Source: Planctomycetota bacterium
GTDB taxonomy: Bacteria; Planctomycetota; MHYJ01; JACPRB01
Reading direction: 5' to 3'
DNA: 64,000 nucleotides
Assembly (NCBI GenBank): GCA_016209705.1
Contig: JACQVR010000023.1
Span: 28,892-92,891, forward strand
Shown here: positions 33,352-41,202 of the stretch, one piece after another
Position numbering within the stretch: the first letter of the stretch is position 1
Layout: every line of letters starts with the position of its first letter
Made by a program: the position numbers and the translations under genes
Notes under the pieces: generated by a model
What the model was told of the DNA's origin: nothing
Databases searched by the model: none
Seen by the model: only the letters and a program-made list of their open reading frames with translations

Positions 33352-34464
33352 ATGCATTGCTTGCGCCTCTGGCCGCGAATCGCATGGATCGCGCTTCCTT
33401 TGCTGATATCAGCGGCGTGCGGAGAAAAACCAGCCCCCCTCCCGCCGCCGAAGCCTGCGGCCGCTCCCCAGGAACAGGAATTCGAGCCCGAGAAGCTGAA
33501 GCTTCCCGCTGATCCCGCTTCATACGCCCCGGTGGAGCGTTACGAGCCGATGAAGATTCCTGGCGACAATCCCATGACGCAGGATAAGGCGACGCTCGGC
33601 TGGCAGCTCTTCTTCGACAAGCGCCTCAGCGGCGACGGGAAGCTTTCCTGCTACTCCTGCCATGTCAACGAGCACGGCCTTACCGACGGAAAGGCGCTCG
33701 GCGAAGGCGCGTTCGGCAAGCCGCTGACCCGCAGCTCGCCGACGCTCTGGAACATCGGATATCATGCCGAGTTCTACTGGGACGGCCGCGCCAAAAGCCT
33801 CGAAGCCCAGGCCATGGCCGCCTGGAAAGGCGTCAATATGGGGGCCAATCCCGAGGAGGTCGTGAAGAAACTCAACGCCCTTCCCGGCTACCGCAAGCAG
33901 TTCCGGAATGTCTTCCAGAAGGATGCCACGCCGGAAAGCGTGACCCTCGCCCTGGCGTGCTACATGCGCACGATCATTAGCCGCGACACGCCGTTCGACC
34001 GGTGGCAGCGAGGGGATGAGAAGGCGGTCGGCGAGGCCGCCAAGCGCGGCTACGAGGCCTTCAAGAAGGCCAAATGCGATAACTGCCATTCGGGCGTGTT
34101 CTTCACCGACCTCCAATTCCACAACGTCGGCATCGGCATGAAGCGGGAAAAACCCGACGTCGGCCGATTCACGGTGAGCAATCGAAAAGAGGATACGGGC
34201 GCGTTCAAGACACCCACTCTTCGCGACATCGCCGATTCCGGCCCTTACTTTCACGACGGCAGCGTCGCCACGCTGGAAGAAGCGGTGCGGCTCATGGTGG
34301 ATGGAGGAGTGGAAAACGAACACTTCGACCGCGTGAATCTGAAGAAAGCCGACCTCACCGAATCGGAGTTCCGCGACCTGATGGAGTTTTTCAAGTCGCT
34401 CGACGAGCCGGCAACTCTGAAGGAACCGAAGCTGCCGCCGGAGTCAAGATCCTCAAGAAAATGA
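33352..34464 (+). CDS. Di-haem cytochrome c peroxidase / MauG-family protein
   Basis: The 370-residue protein has a signal sequence ending LLISAACGE (possible lipoprotein, lipobox imperfect), then a proline-rich linker and two c-type haem sites, CYSCH (about residue 100) and CDNCH (about 242). Conserved segments include LGWQLFFDKRLSGDGKLSC, SSPTLWNIGYHAEFYWDGR, FKTPTLRDIADSGPYFHDGS and TLEEAVRLMVDGG. This is the bacterial cytochrome c peroxidase fold, which reduces H2O2 in the periplasm, although some family members are oxygenases or oxidise protein side chains (MauG). GGGAGA precedes the ATG. It converges on the anti-sigma gene across a word hairpin. Confidence 0.9.
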   Translation: MHCLRLWPRIAWIALPLLISAACGEKPAPLPPPKPAAAPQEQEFEPEKLKLPADPASYAPVERYEPMKIPGDNPMTQDKATLGWQLFFDKRLSGDGKLSCYSCHVNEHGLTDGKALGEGAFGKPLTRSSPTLWNIGYHAEFYWDGRAKSLEAQAMAAWKGVNMGANPEEVVKKLNALPGYRKQFRNVFQKDATPESVTLALACYMRTIISRDTPFDRWQRGDEKAVGEAAKRGYEAFKKAKCDNCHSGVFFTDLQFHNVGIGMKREKPDVGRFTVSNRKEDTGAFKTPTLRDIADSGPYFHDGSVATLEEAVRLMVDGGVENEHFDRVNLKKADLTESEFRDLMEFFKSLDEPATLKEPKLPPESRSSRK

Positions 34465-34481
34465 TCGCTGAATTCTTGGGG

Positions 34482-34540
34482 GAACCGCTAAAACGCCGTC
34501 TTGTTGAGTTCTCTTGGCGATTTGGCGTTTTGGCGGTTTA
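34482..34540. repeat. Word hairpin, 'AACCGCTAAAACGCC' type (copy 6)
   Basis: The left arm GAACCGCTAAAACGCC pairs with the right arm GGCGATTTGGCGTTTTGGCG plus GTTT. It fills the gap between convergent cytochrome peroxidase and anti-sigma genes and could end transcription in both directions. Confidence 0.75.
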
Positions 34541-34548
34541 TAGGAGCC

Positions 34549-35664
34549 CTACTCCGCGGAAAGGCGGATTTCCACCGCCGCCACTTCGAGGACGCGGGGC
34601 TGATCCCCGTCCTGGAGCACGCCGATCATGAACATCTTGAGGGGTTCGCCCGCTTCGAGGAGAACGCCTTCTCTTCTTAACCCCGCCAGAGGCCAGTGGC
34701 CCATGGTCCAGCCGGACGCGTCAGCCGGGACCTTGCCATGAAAACCATCCACCCACACATATAGGTAATGGCTGTCCGTGCGGTATCTCGCCGAGACATA
34801 CATACCCGACCGATAGCGCAAAGGTTCCGCCAATTTCACGTCTACCCAGTGGATGGGAGCCTTCGCATCGGGGATGGGGGGATCGGCGAATTCCATGGCG
34901 CCGGCGCGTCGGCTTGCCGCGGTATGCAGCCAGCCGTCGTCCTGCGCGGCCGTGCCCGGCACGGCCCGCATCAAGAGGATCGAGCGGGCCTCATCGATCG
35001 GCGCCCCCGGATCGAGATCTTCACCGGACGATAAAGCCTTCCCGCGCGCCCCCGAAGCTGAAAGCGGATTCGGGATGGAAGGGATTCTCAACGCGGCGTG
35101 GTCCCGGCCTTGACTCCGGGCCACGACGGGAGCCGAGCCGACGGGCCCGGTATTCCACTGAACCGCCAGGTAGGCGGAAGCGATCCCGATCACGATCGAC
35201 GCGGCGGCGACGCGCCAGAACGTCAGGCGCACTTCGCCTTCCGCGCGGCGCAGCACCAGTTCCAGCGTTCGCTGCTCCTGGAAGGGACTCAGGGCGAACA
35301 AGGGGTCTGACTTGGCCAAGCGGGTCAACGAGGCGACCCGGCGGCACTCATCGCACCGGGAAAGATGCTCGGTCGCCCATCCATGATCCTCGCGCGGAAG
35401 CGCGTCCTGGAGCCAGGCCGCCAATTGATCTTCCGAAAGACAGCCGCGGCCGGATTCCAATTCCCTCCGAACCGTGACTTCCACCCGCGTTTCGTCCTCG
35501 GGACTCAAGGGAGAAGGCAATTCCTGACGGATCCAATATGCCAGCGTGATCCCGCGGCGACATTCGTCGCACTCGGCGAAATGGACATCCATGCCGGGTC
35601 CAGCCTCGTCGGAATAGCGCCGATCCAGCCAGAGAGAAAGCTGCTCTTCGTTCGGGCAAAACAT
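34549..35664 (-). CDS. Membrane anti-sigma-type protein with two zf-HC2 domains
   Basis: The 371-residue protein carries two successive putative zinc-finger domains of the anti-sigma (zf-HC2) type. The first has CPNEEQLSLWLD at the start and HFAECDECRRG (His-x3-Cys-x2-Cys). The second has CLSEDQLAAWLQDAL and HLSRCDECRRV. A membrane helix follows (about residues 150-170), then about 200 extracytoplasmic residues, beta-rich, of no family I recognise. Such proteins hold a sigma factor at the membrane and release it on a signal. The sigma-70-family gene at 36027-36656 lies upstream on the same strand with a promoter region between, and is the likely partner. Two fingers instead of one are uncommon. 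Confidence 0.82.
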   Translation of the reverse strand: MFCPNEEQLSLWLDRRYSDEAGPGMDVHFAECDECRRGITLAYWIRQELPSPLSPEDETRVEVTVRRELESGRGCLSEDQLAAWLQDALPREDHGWATEHLSRCDECRRVASLTRLAKSDPLFALSPFQEQRTLELVLRRAEGEVRLTFWRVAAASIVIGIASAYLAVQWNTGPVGSAPVVARSQGRDHAALRIPSIPNPLSASGARGKALSSGEDLDPGAPIDEARSILLMRAVPGTAAQDDGWLHTAASRRAGAMEFADPPIPDAKAPIHWVDVKLAEPLRYRSGMYVSARYRTDSHYLYVWVDGFHGKVPADASGWTMGHWPLAGLRREGVLLEAGEPLKMFMIGVLQDGDQPRVLEVAAVEIRLSAE

Positions 35665-36026
35665 AGTGGTTCCCGGCCGCCGCCCTGCCCACTACTTCTA
35701 TCAAATCATTATACGTCTCAGGGTGAGACACCGTGCAAGAAATCAGAGAACCCTTCGTTGTCCAGCATTCCCACCCGGTTAGTACCGCGCCCCAGAGAAA
35801 GGTGTCCGGTTATTCTGGGGCGCGGAGTCCCAAGTCCGAAGTCCCACGTCCCGAGTCTGGGTCCCTCTCACACTCCCCCAGGGAGGAGCCGGAAGGGGAC
35901 CGGACGTTGGACTTTGGACCTTGGGCTTCGGACTCCGCCACCCGCGATCTGGTCATCCGTTTGCGGGTGGCGGTACTTAGCCTTTTCTCCACGACCTCCC
36001 GACTCATGGGATCGCTGGGACGGGTA
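35665..36026. repeat. Three-hairpin block between sigma and anti-sigma genes
   Basis: The 362-bp gap has no gene. Stem 1: CCGCGCCCCAGA (35785-35796) with TCTGGGGCGCGG (35814-35825), 12 perfect pairs, 17-nt loop. Word arms: repeated AGTCCCA/AGTCCGA words (35826-35863) face repeated TTGGACTTTGGACC-type words (35902-35937). Stem 3: GCCACCCGC (35937-35945) with GCGGGTGGC (35963-35971), again a 17-nt loop. The near-adjacent stems suggest a structured RNA or stacked insertions. The anti-sigma promoter is described separately. Confidence 0.7.
35708..35738 (-). promoter_or_regulatory. Promoter of the anti-sigma gene with palindrome in the spacer
   Basis: On the minus strand TTGCAC (35738-35733) and TATAAT (35713-35708) are separated by a 19-bp spacer. 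The spacer holds the perfect palindrome GTCTCA-ggg-TGAGAC (35715-35729). A long spacer with a dyad inside suggests regulated initiation. Confidence 0.45.
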
Positions 36027-36656
36027 TCAGGCGAAAGGCGTTCGCGAATCCCGGGAGGAGAGGCGTTGCTTGAGATGCTCCCGCGCCCGGAAAAGGTAGG
36101 AAGATACGGTGTTGGGCGCCACGTGGAGGATGGCCGCGATCGTGCGGTAGCTGAGACCGTCCAAGTAATACATCTTGAGAATGATCCGCTCATTGGCGGG
36201 AAGCCGGTCCATGGCTTCATACAGCAAGGAAAGATCTTCCTGGGTGAAGCGCTCCGTAGGCTCGGCCGGGTCCCGAAGCTCGCTCATCAGGTCGGCATCC
36301 TCCGTCTCAAGCCGGACATGCTTGAGATAGCCCTTGCGCATTTCGGTGCGGATGTAGTCGAGCGTGCGCCGCGTCGAGAGCACGGTCAGCCACGTGCTGA
36401 GCGCGCTCTGGCCCTCAAAACTCCTGAGCCGCCGGCAGCCGTCCTCGCACAACGACGTCCAGATCGCCTGAGTGACGTCCTCCACTTGATTCGGATCCGC
36501 CATCTTCAGGACGCGCTGCAAGGTGGTCCGGGCGGCATGGGCGATCAGGGCGCCGTACTGGCGGATCAGGAAGCGCCACGCCTCCGCGTCGCCGCCGATG
36601 CAGCGGCGGACGAGATCGCGCTCAACTTCGGATCTCGAGAGGTCCCGCGCCGACAT
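36027..36656 (-). CDS. ECF-like RNA polymerase sigma factor
   Basis: The 209-residue protein has region 2 at about residues 30-100 (DPNQVEDVTQAIWTSLCEDG, then LSTWLTVLSTRRTLDYIR) and region 4 at about 150-200 (MDRLPANERIILKMYYLDGL followed by SYRTIAAILHVAPNTVSSYL), the helix-turn-helix that reads the -35 element. Region 3 is absent. The frame is open far upstream, but similarity begins at the ATG at 36656; a GTG two codons upstream is possible. A TATACT lies about 12 bp before the start. Downstream is the two-finger anti-sigma gene, so this is a likely sigma/anti-sigma pair acting on envelope signals. Confidence 0.87.
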   Translation of the reverse strand: MSARDLSRSEVERDLVRRCIGGDAEAWRFLIRQYGALIAHAARTTLQRVLKMADPNQVEDVTQAIWTSLCEDGCRRLRSFEGQSALSTWLTVLSTRRTLDYIRTEMRKGYLKHVRLETEDADLMSELRDPAEPTERFTQEDLSLLYEAMDRLPANERIILKMYYLDGLSYRTIAAILHVAPNTVSSYLFRAREHLKQRLSSRDSRTPFA

Positions 36657-36710
36657 GTGCACTTCAGTATACCTCAAAACGGTCTCTCTCTCATGGGAAA
36701 ATGTGCGGAA

Positions 36711-36796
36711 GTCAAGCATCCGGCATCCTGGTGCAAGCATCCAGGGGGCCTTCCTGTTGATGCATGATGCTTGATGCTGGATGCCGGATGCCGTAC
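36711..36796. repeat. Word hairpin, 'caagcatcc / ggatgccgga' type
   Basis: The left part has CAAGCATCCGGCATCC and GCAAGCATCCAGG. The right part (36757-36796) has five near-copies of a GATGC word (ATGATGCTTGATGCTGGATG plus CCGGATGCC). It ends 15 bp before the aroB start, which has no visible Shine-Dalgarno. Confidence 0.7.
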
Positions 36797-36810
36797 CTTT
36801 CTGACCATCC

Positions 36811-37860
36811 ATGCCCGAGATCGAGCTGAAGACCTCCGGCGTCACGTCCGTCATCCGCATCGGCCGCCAATTCTCCCTCCCCGATCTCTCGATGGACCGC
36901 ATCGGACCGGATCGCTTCGTCGTGGCCGATTCCCGCGTCAAGCACATCGCGCAGCCGTGGATCGCCGGCGGACAGGCCCTCTTCCTGCCCGCCACGGAAC
37001 GGACCAAGACGCTCTCCACGGTCCTGCGCGTGATCCGGGCGCTGCTCCGATCCGGTCACGAGCGCGGACAGCCTCTGGTCGCCGTGGGAGGCGGCGTGAT
37101 CAGCGACGTGGCGGGCTTCGCCGCGTCGATCTACAAGCGCGGCATCCCGCTGCACGTGGTGCCGACGACGCTGCTGGCGCAAGTCGACGCCGCCATCGGA
37201 GGGAAAAACGGCGTCGATCTGCCGGAAGGCAAGAATCTGCTGGGCACCATCCGCCAACCCGATACCGTGCTCATCGATCCTCTGATCCTGGCGCACCTGC
37301 CGGACGTCGAGTTCCGATCCGGTCTGGCGGAAGTGGTGAAATACGGCATCGTGAAGGACCCCGAACTCCTGGACCTCGTCGAACGGCGCATCGACAAGAT
37401 TCGCCAGCGGGACCCCGCCGTCCTCCTGGAAGTGCTCACCCGCTGTGTGTGCGCCAAGGTCGAGATCGTAAGCCAAGATGAGCGGGACGAAGGAGGGCGC
37501 GCCGTGCTCAACTACGGCCACACCGTGGGACACGCGCTGGAAGCGGCCACGGGGTATCGCCTGCGGCATGGCGAGGCCGTCGCCGCCGGAATGCACGCGG
37601 CCGGGACCATCGCCGCGCGGCTGAACCTGGCGTCCCCCGAATTCCTCGAACGCCAGCGGGCGGCGCTGGCCGCCTGCGGCCTTCCGACGCGGATCGAAGG
37701 ATGTTCACCCGCTACCGTGCTGCGCGCCCTGCGGCACGACAAGAAACGCGCGGGCGGAAAGCACCGATTCGTGCTGGCGGAAGGCCCCGGTAAAGTGCGC
37801 ACCGCGGTCGAAGTGGAGGAACCGCTCGTGCGGGCCGCGCTGAGAACGATTCTCGCATGA
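36811..37860 (+). CDS. aroB: 3-dehydroquinate synthase
   Basis: AroB closes DAHP to 3-dehydroquinate in the shikimate pathway using NAD+ and a divalent metal. The NAD-binding segment VAVGGGVISDVAGFAASIYK is at about residue 91. HVVPTTLLAQVDAAIGGKNG and the metal ligands follow: Glu in GLAEVVKYGIV, His in LNYGHTVGHALE and the second His in RHGEAVAAGM. The 349-residue length is normal. It lies 20 bp upstream of dprA on the same strand. The word hairpin just before the start could affect translation. Confidence 0.96.
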   Translation: MPEIELKTSGVTSVIRIGRQFSLPDLSMDRIGPDRFVVADSRVKHIAQPWIAGGQALFLPATERTKTLSTVLRVIRALLRSGHERGQPLVAVGGGVISDVAGFAASIYKRGIPLHVVPTTLLAQVDAAIGGKNGVDLPEGKNLLGTIRQPDTVLIDPLILAHLPDVEFRSGLAEVVKYGIVKDPELLDLVERRIDKIRQRDPAVLLEVLTRCVCAKVEIVSQDERDEGGRAVLNYGHTVGHALEAATGYRLRHGEAVAAGMHAAGTIAARLNLASPEFLERQRAALAACGLPTRIEGCSPATVLRALRHDKKRAGGKHRFVLAEGPGKVRTAVEVEEPLVRAALRTILA

Positions 37861-37880
37861 ACCTGCTTTGAAAGAACGCC

Positions 37881-38984
37881 ATGTCCGCCGATCTTGAAGC
37901 CCTGGTGGCGCTCAACATGACCGGCCTGGTGGGGGCCGTCCTTCATCGCCGTCTGGTGGAGCGCTTCGGCGACGCGCGCGCCGCGCTTCGCGCCGGGGTT
38001 TCGGAGCTCCGCCGCGTCCAAGGCGTCGGAGAAATCACCGCGGCCGCCATCGCGAACGTCGCCCGCTCCGGCGATGCGGGACGGGAAATCGAGAAGGCGC
38101 GGCGGTCCGGAATCCGGATCGCCGCGCACGGCGCGCCGGAATATCCGGCGGCGCTGCTCTCTTTGCACGATCCGCCGCTGGTGCTTTATCTCAAAGGAGA
38201 CCTCCTCGAGCGCGATCACCTGTCGCTCGGCGTGGTGGGATCGCGCCGGTGCACGCCGTACGGCGAGCGCCAGGCGGCCCGGTTCGCGGCGGATCTGGCC
38301 GAACTGGGCGTGACCGTCGTCAGCGGCCTCGCGCGCGGCATCGACACACGGGCGCACCAGGGAGCGCTTCGCGCCAGAAACGGCCGCACGCTCGCGGTGA
38401 TGGGCAGCGGGCTCTCCCGCGTTTATCCTCCGGAAAACGCAAAGCTGTTCGCCGCCGTCTCGGAGCGCGGCGCCGCGATCAGCGAGTTTCCCCTGGACGC
38501 GGGCCCCCAGCCGGAAAACTTTCCCCGCCGCAATCGCCTCATCAGCGGCCTGTCGCTGGGAATCCTGATCGTCGAAGCGGCCGAGAAGAGCGGCGCGTTG
38601 ATCACCGCGGACTGGGCCGCCGAGCAAGGTCGGGAAGTCTTCTGCCTTCCCGGAAGCGTGGAGAGCCCGATGAGCCGCGGGGCGCATCTGCTCATCAAGC
38701 AAGGCGCCAAGCTCGTGGAAAACGCCATGGACGTCCTGGAAGAACTTCCGGCGCTGGCGCCGCTGCTGCGATCGGCGGACGCGGGCGCGTGGATCTCGCC
38801 GCTGGAACGGACGGTCCTCGCGAAGATCGACCGCGTTCCTCGATCGTGCGAATCGGTCGCCGCCGCGACGAAGCTTCCGGAATGCTCGGTGGGCGCGGCG
38901 CTGCAAAGACTCGCCGCCCGAGGCCTGGTCCTGGAAGAGGGCGGGGCGTACCGAAAAACCGCGCCGGACGGGCGGCCTACCTGA
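37881..38984 (+). CDS. dprA: DNA processing protein DprA
   Basis: DprA binds incoming single-stranded DNA and loads RecA during transformation. The N-terminal 60 residues form a helix-hairpin-helix-like part (LRRVQGVGEITAAAIANVA). The Rossmann-like DprA/Smf domain follows: GVVGSRRCTPYGERQAARFA, TVVSGLARGIDTRAHQGAL, GSGLSRVYPPENAKLF, SEFPLDAGPQPENFPRRNRL and GALITADWAAEQGREVF. A winged-helix C-terminal domain occupies about residues 310-360. The 3' end overlaps the convergent PP-loop gene by 8 bp. Its presence suggests DNA uptake or RecA-loading capacity, but dprA is also widespread in bacteria not shown to be competent. Confidence 0.95.
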   Translation: MSADLEALVALNMTGLVGAVLHRRLVERFGDARAALRAGVSELRRVQGVGEITAAAIANVARSGDAGREIEKARRSGIRIAAHGAPEYPAALLSLHDPPLVLYLKGDLLERDHLSLGVVGSRRCTPYGERQAARFAADLAELGVTVVSGLARGIDTRAHQGALRARNGRTLAVMGSGLSRVYPPENAKLFAAVSERGAAISEFPLDAGPQPENFPRRNRLISGLSLGILIVEAAEKSGALITADWAAEQGREVFCLPGSVESPMSRGAHLLIKQGAKLVENAMDVLEELPALAPLLRSADAGAWISPLERTVLAKIDRVPRSCESVAAATKLPECSVGAALQRLAARGLVLEEGGAYRKTAPDGRPT

Positions 38985-40002
38985 GACCCACACGCATCGG
39001 ACGGAAGGTCTCGTCTTCGGCGGGCGTGACGAACAGCGTCCGCGACGCTCCCCCCTTCGGGCCCGCCGTCACGGCGATCAGGAAATCGCCGTCGGGAATG
39101 TCCGCGTAGCGCGCCGTGAGCATCGCGGCCTGGCGCACCGCCGGGTCGTCGACCTCGCCGCGCAGGATCGTGACGGGCCCCACGTGATCGCGCGCGCGCA
39201 CCAACACGTCTTCGGGAGCGGCGAACGCCTCGATCATCGCGTTCTCCCGCTCGTTGCGCCCCACGATGATCTTGCACCGCTCCGACGCGCGGAAATGGCG
39301 CCCCACGCGCAGGAAATTCAGATCCCGGACTTCGCCGTCCGGATCGTGATCCCACAGATCCCGGAGTCGCGCCGAGTAGCCGGGATCCGTCAACAAGCAG
39401 CCGCCGGAGGGTTGCGGAACATCCTCGATGCCCCATCGACGGGCCAGCTCGTACTGGCGGGTCCGTCCGCGGCCGGAAATGTCCAGAAGGCGTGACCGAT
39501 CGACCAGACCCTCGATTTCCGGAATCGTCGGAGGCAGGAGCTTCGCCGACAGCGGGCGCAGCACCCGGCCCTTCAAGCCGAGCTGGTTGTCGATTTCATG
39601 AAAGCGCGCCAGGGTCTGCGACATCGGGCGCTGATTGAGCACTTCTCCCGTGACCAGGAATCCTCCTTCATGGCGGTCCATGAATTCGCGCGACCAATCG
39701 AGCATCATGATCCGGCAGTCCACGCAGGGATTCATGTTCTTGCCGCGGCCGTGCGGCGGGTTCTTCACCATCTCGATGTATTCCTGGCCGAGATGGGCCA
39801 TTTTGACTTCCAGTCCCAAATGCCCCCAGAGCTTGACGAGCGGTTCGACATCGTGGCCGCACGATCCCGCGCTGACCGGATCGCAGCCGAAGTGCGTGAT
39901 GAATCGAATGGCCGCCACCGGAATTCCCTGATCCAGCAGCAGGCGAACCGCCAGCATGCTGTCCAGTCCGCCCGACAGCAGCGCCACCGCTTTTCGTTTC
40001 AT
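38977..40002 (-). CDS. PP-loop ATPase, MnmA/ThiI-like tRNA-thiolation-type protein
   Basis: The 341-residue protein begins MKRKAVALLSGGLDSMLAVR, a PP-loop (SGGLDS). It has MNPCVDCRIMMLDWSREFMD with a CxxC pair as in sulfur-transferring tRNA thiolases, and VTGEVLNQRPMSQTLARFHE, the adenylation-site segment of COG0482-like proteins. The C-terminal 110 residues (FLRVGRHFRASERCKIIVGR plus NERENA) differ from MnmA and look like a separate RNA-binding domain reminiscent of DUF814/NFACT-R. A genuine mnmA is present at 5305-6471, so this is probably a different thiolation or sulfur-transfer enzyme. The ATG at 40002 is chosen because 30 upstream codons lack similarity and overlap the divergent promoter. 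Confidence 0.8.
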   Translation of the reverse strand: MKRKAVALLSGGLDSMLAVRLLLDQGIPVAAIRFITHFGCDPVSAGSCGHDVEPLVKLWGHLGLEVKMAHLGQEYIEMVKNPPHGRGKNMNPCVDCRIMMLDWSREFMDRHEGGFLVTGEVLNQRPMSQTLARFHEIDNQLGLKGRVLRPLSAKLLPPTIPEIEGLVDRSRLLDISGRGRTRQYELARRWGIEDVPQPSGGCLLTDPGYSARLRDLWDHDPDGEVRDLNFLRVGRHFRASERCKIIVGRNERENAMIEAFAAPEDVLVRARDHVGPVTILRGEVDDPAVRQAAMLTARYADIPDGDFLIAVTAGPKGGASRTLFVTPAEDETFRPMRVGLR

Positions 40003-40036
40003 GTTTTGCAGGGACTCGAGCCGCAGCTTCCGTCTG

Positions 40037-40064
40037 ATTATAGGGGGTGAGCGGGCTATGTCCA
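40037..40064 (-). promoter_or_regulatory. Divergent promoter, minus arm (PP-loop gene)
   Basis: On the minus strand TGGACA (40064-40059), 16-bp spacer, TATAAT (40042-40037), 35 bp before the PP-loop start. Confidence 0.6.
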
Positions 40065-40072
40065 TCGCCCGC

Positions 40073-40100
40073 TTGACAGCTCCCCCGGTCACCCTATAAT
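40073..40100 (+). promoter_or_regulatory. Divergent promoter, plus arm (PA2779-like cluster), full consensus
   Basis: TTGACA (40073-40078), 16-bp spacer, TATAAT (40095-40100). Both hexamers match the sigma-70 consensus exactly, 26 bp before the first small gene. Confidence 0.8.
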
Positions 40101-40126
40101 TCGAAGCGCTTTCGAGGGTTTCAGGA

Positions 40127-40486
40127 ATGCGCGAAGGCTGCCGATCGCTGCTCGTGATCCTGGTATTCGCGGTATTCGCCGCGCCCTTATGCGCGGACGT
40201 CGTGCCCGCCCGACGGATCGTCGCGGAAGCGGAAGCGGCTCAGGTCGCCGATCGGCTGGCGTCTCTGGGCGTGGCCGCCCGGACGGCGGCGGAGCGGGTT
40301 GAATCGCTGACGGCGGCGGAGATTGAATTCTTCGCCAGCGCGCCTCGAAGCGTCCAGGTGGCCGGCGCGGAACAGGATTTCTTCACGGGGCAATCGGTCA
40401 ACTTGTGGTATGAAAGCCTCGGAGGCGCCTTCATGCTGGCGACCGGCATCGGCGCGGGTTTCTACATGATCAGCAATCGCGAGTGA
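40127..40486 (+). CDS. PA2779-like small secreted/membrane protein, paralogue 1 of 3
   Basis: The 119-residue protein has an N-terminal signal segment ending CADVVPARR. A helical segment follows (QVADRLASLGVAARTAAERV, then ESLTAAEIEFFA), then about 15 variable residues, then YESLGGAF and a C-terminal membrane helix. The pattern (LGV...TA..RV.SLTa.E.eFFA) recalls PA2779-family proteins (gv....A..Rv..Lt..E). It begins 26 bp after a consensus promoter and is followed at 7 bp by paralogue 2. Function unknown. A conserved Gly-Gly sits just before the tail in all three copies. Confidence 0.7.
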   Translation: MREGCRSLLVILVFAVFAAPLCADVVPARRIVAEAEAAQVADRLASLGVAARTAAERVESLTAAEIEFFASAPRSVQVAGAEQDFFTGQSVNLWYESLGGAFMLATGIGAGFYMISNRE

Positions 40487-40493
40487 AATTCCC

Positions 40494-40832
40494 GTGAAAG
40501 TCGCCGGCCTGATCCTGGCCTTTCTCTCGCTCGTTCCGACGCTCCCCCAGCGGGCGTTCGCGGACGTGGTTCCTCCCCGCCGCGCGGGAACGGAAACGGA
40601 AGCCGTTCAGGTCAGGAATCGGCTGCTGGCTCTGGGCGTCGGAACCGGTACGGCGGAAGCTCGGGTATCCTCGCTCACCGCGCGCGAGCTGGAGTTCTTC
40701 GCGGGCGACCGCGGCGGCGTCCAGGTGGTCAGCGGCATCCAATTCGTGGAAGCGTTGGGCGGCATCTTTATTCTGGGTCTGGTCACATTCTTCTATTTCG
40801 GATACGTCAGCCGATGGCCGCGAGAGTCTTGA
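40494..40832 (+). CDS. PA2779-like small secreted/membrane protein, paralogue 2 of 3
   Basis: The 112-residue protein starts at a GTG 7 bp after paralogue 1. It has a signal segment ending RAFADVVPPRR, the helix RNRLLALGVGTGTAEARVSS plus LTARELEFFAG, then QFVEALGGIFILGLVTFFYF as the C-terminal membrane helix. It shares the ADVVP entry, the LGV..GTAEARV core and the Gly-Gly before the helix with its neighbours; the rest has diverged, so the duplication is not recent. Same transcript as paralogue 1. Confidence 0.7.
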   Translation: MKVAGLILAFLSLVPTLPQRAFADVVPPRRAGTETEAVQVRNRLLALGVGTGTAEARVSSLTARELEFFAGDRGGVQVVSGIQFVEALGGIFILGLVTFFYFGYVSRWPRES

Positions 40833-40834
40833 GA

Positions 40835-41176
40835 ATGAGATCGACGGGACTGGCCCTGTCGATGGTCGCGGCGGTCGCGCTCCTGGGGTTCCCGGGCGCG
40901 GCCCATGCGGACATCGTCCCTTGCCGGCCTACCGTGCCGGAATCGGAGTCCTCCCGCCTGAAAGAGCGGTTGACCTCCCTGGGCGTGCGGGCGGCGACGG
41001 CGGAAACGCGCGTCGCTTCCCTGACGGCTCATGAACTGGAGTTCTTTGCGAACGACGCCCTCAGCGTCCAGGTCGTGGGAGGCCTCACCTTTTTCGAATT
41101 CGCGGGGGGGGCCTTCGTCATGGCGATCGTCGGAGTCATGGCCCTCGGAGTATACGGACACACCATCAAGGAATAA
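40835..41176 (+). CDS. PA2779-like small secreted/membrane protein, paralogue 3 of 3
   Basis: The protein (113 residues from the ATG at 40835; an ATG at 40814 inside paralogue 2 would add 7) has a signal segment ending GAAHADIVP, the helix KERLTSLGVRAATAETRVAS plus LTAHELEFFAN, then TFFEFAGGAFVMAIVGVMAL as membrane tail. The later ATG is preferred because GAGAG lies 8 nt upstream. The C39-like peptidase gene follows after 26 bp. Presence of three copies may mean hetero-oligomers or distinct peptidase partners. Confidence 0.7.
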   Translation: MRSTGLALSMVAAVALLGFPGAAHADIVPCRPTVPESESSRLKERLTSLGVRAATAETRVASLTAHELEFFANDALSVQVVGGLTFFEFAGGAFVMAIVGVMALGVYGHTIKE

Positions 41177-41202
41177 GCGCGGTTCCGCCTCGAGTTCACG
41201 CG

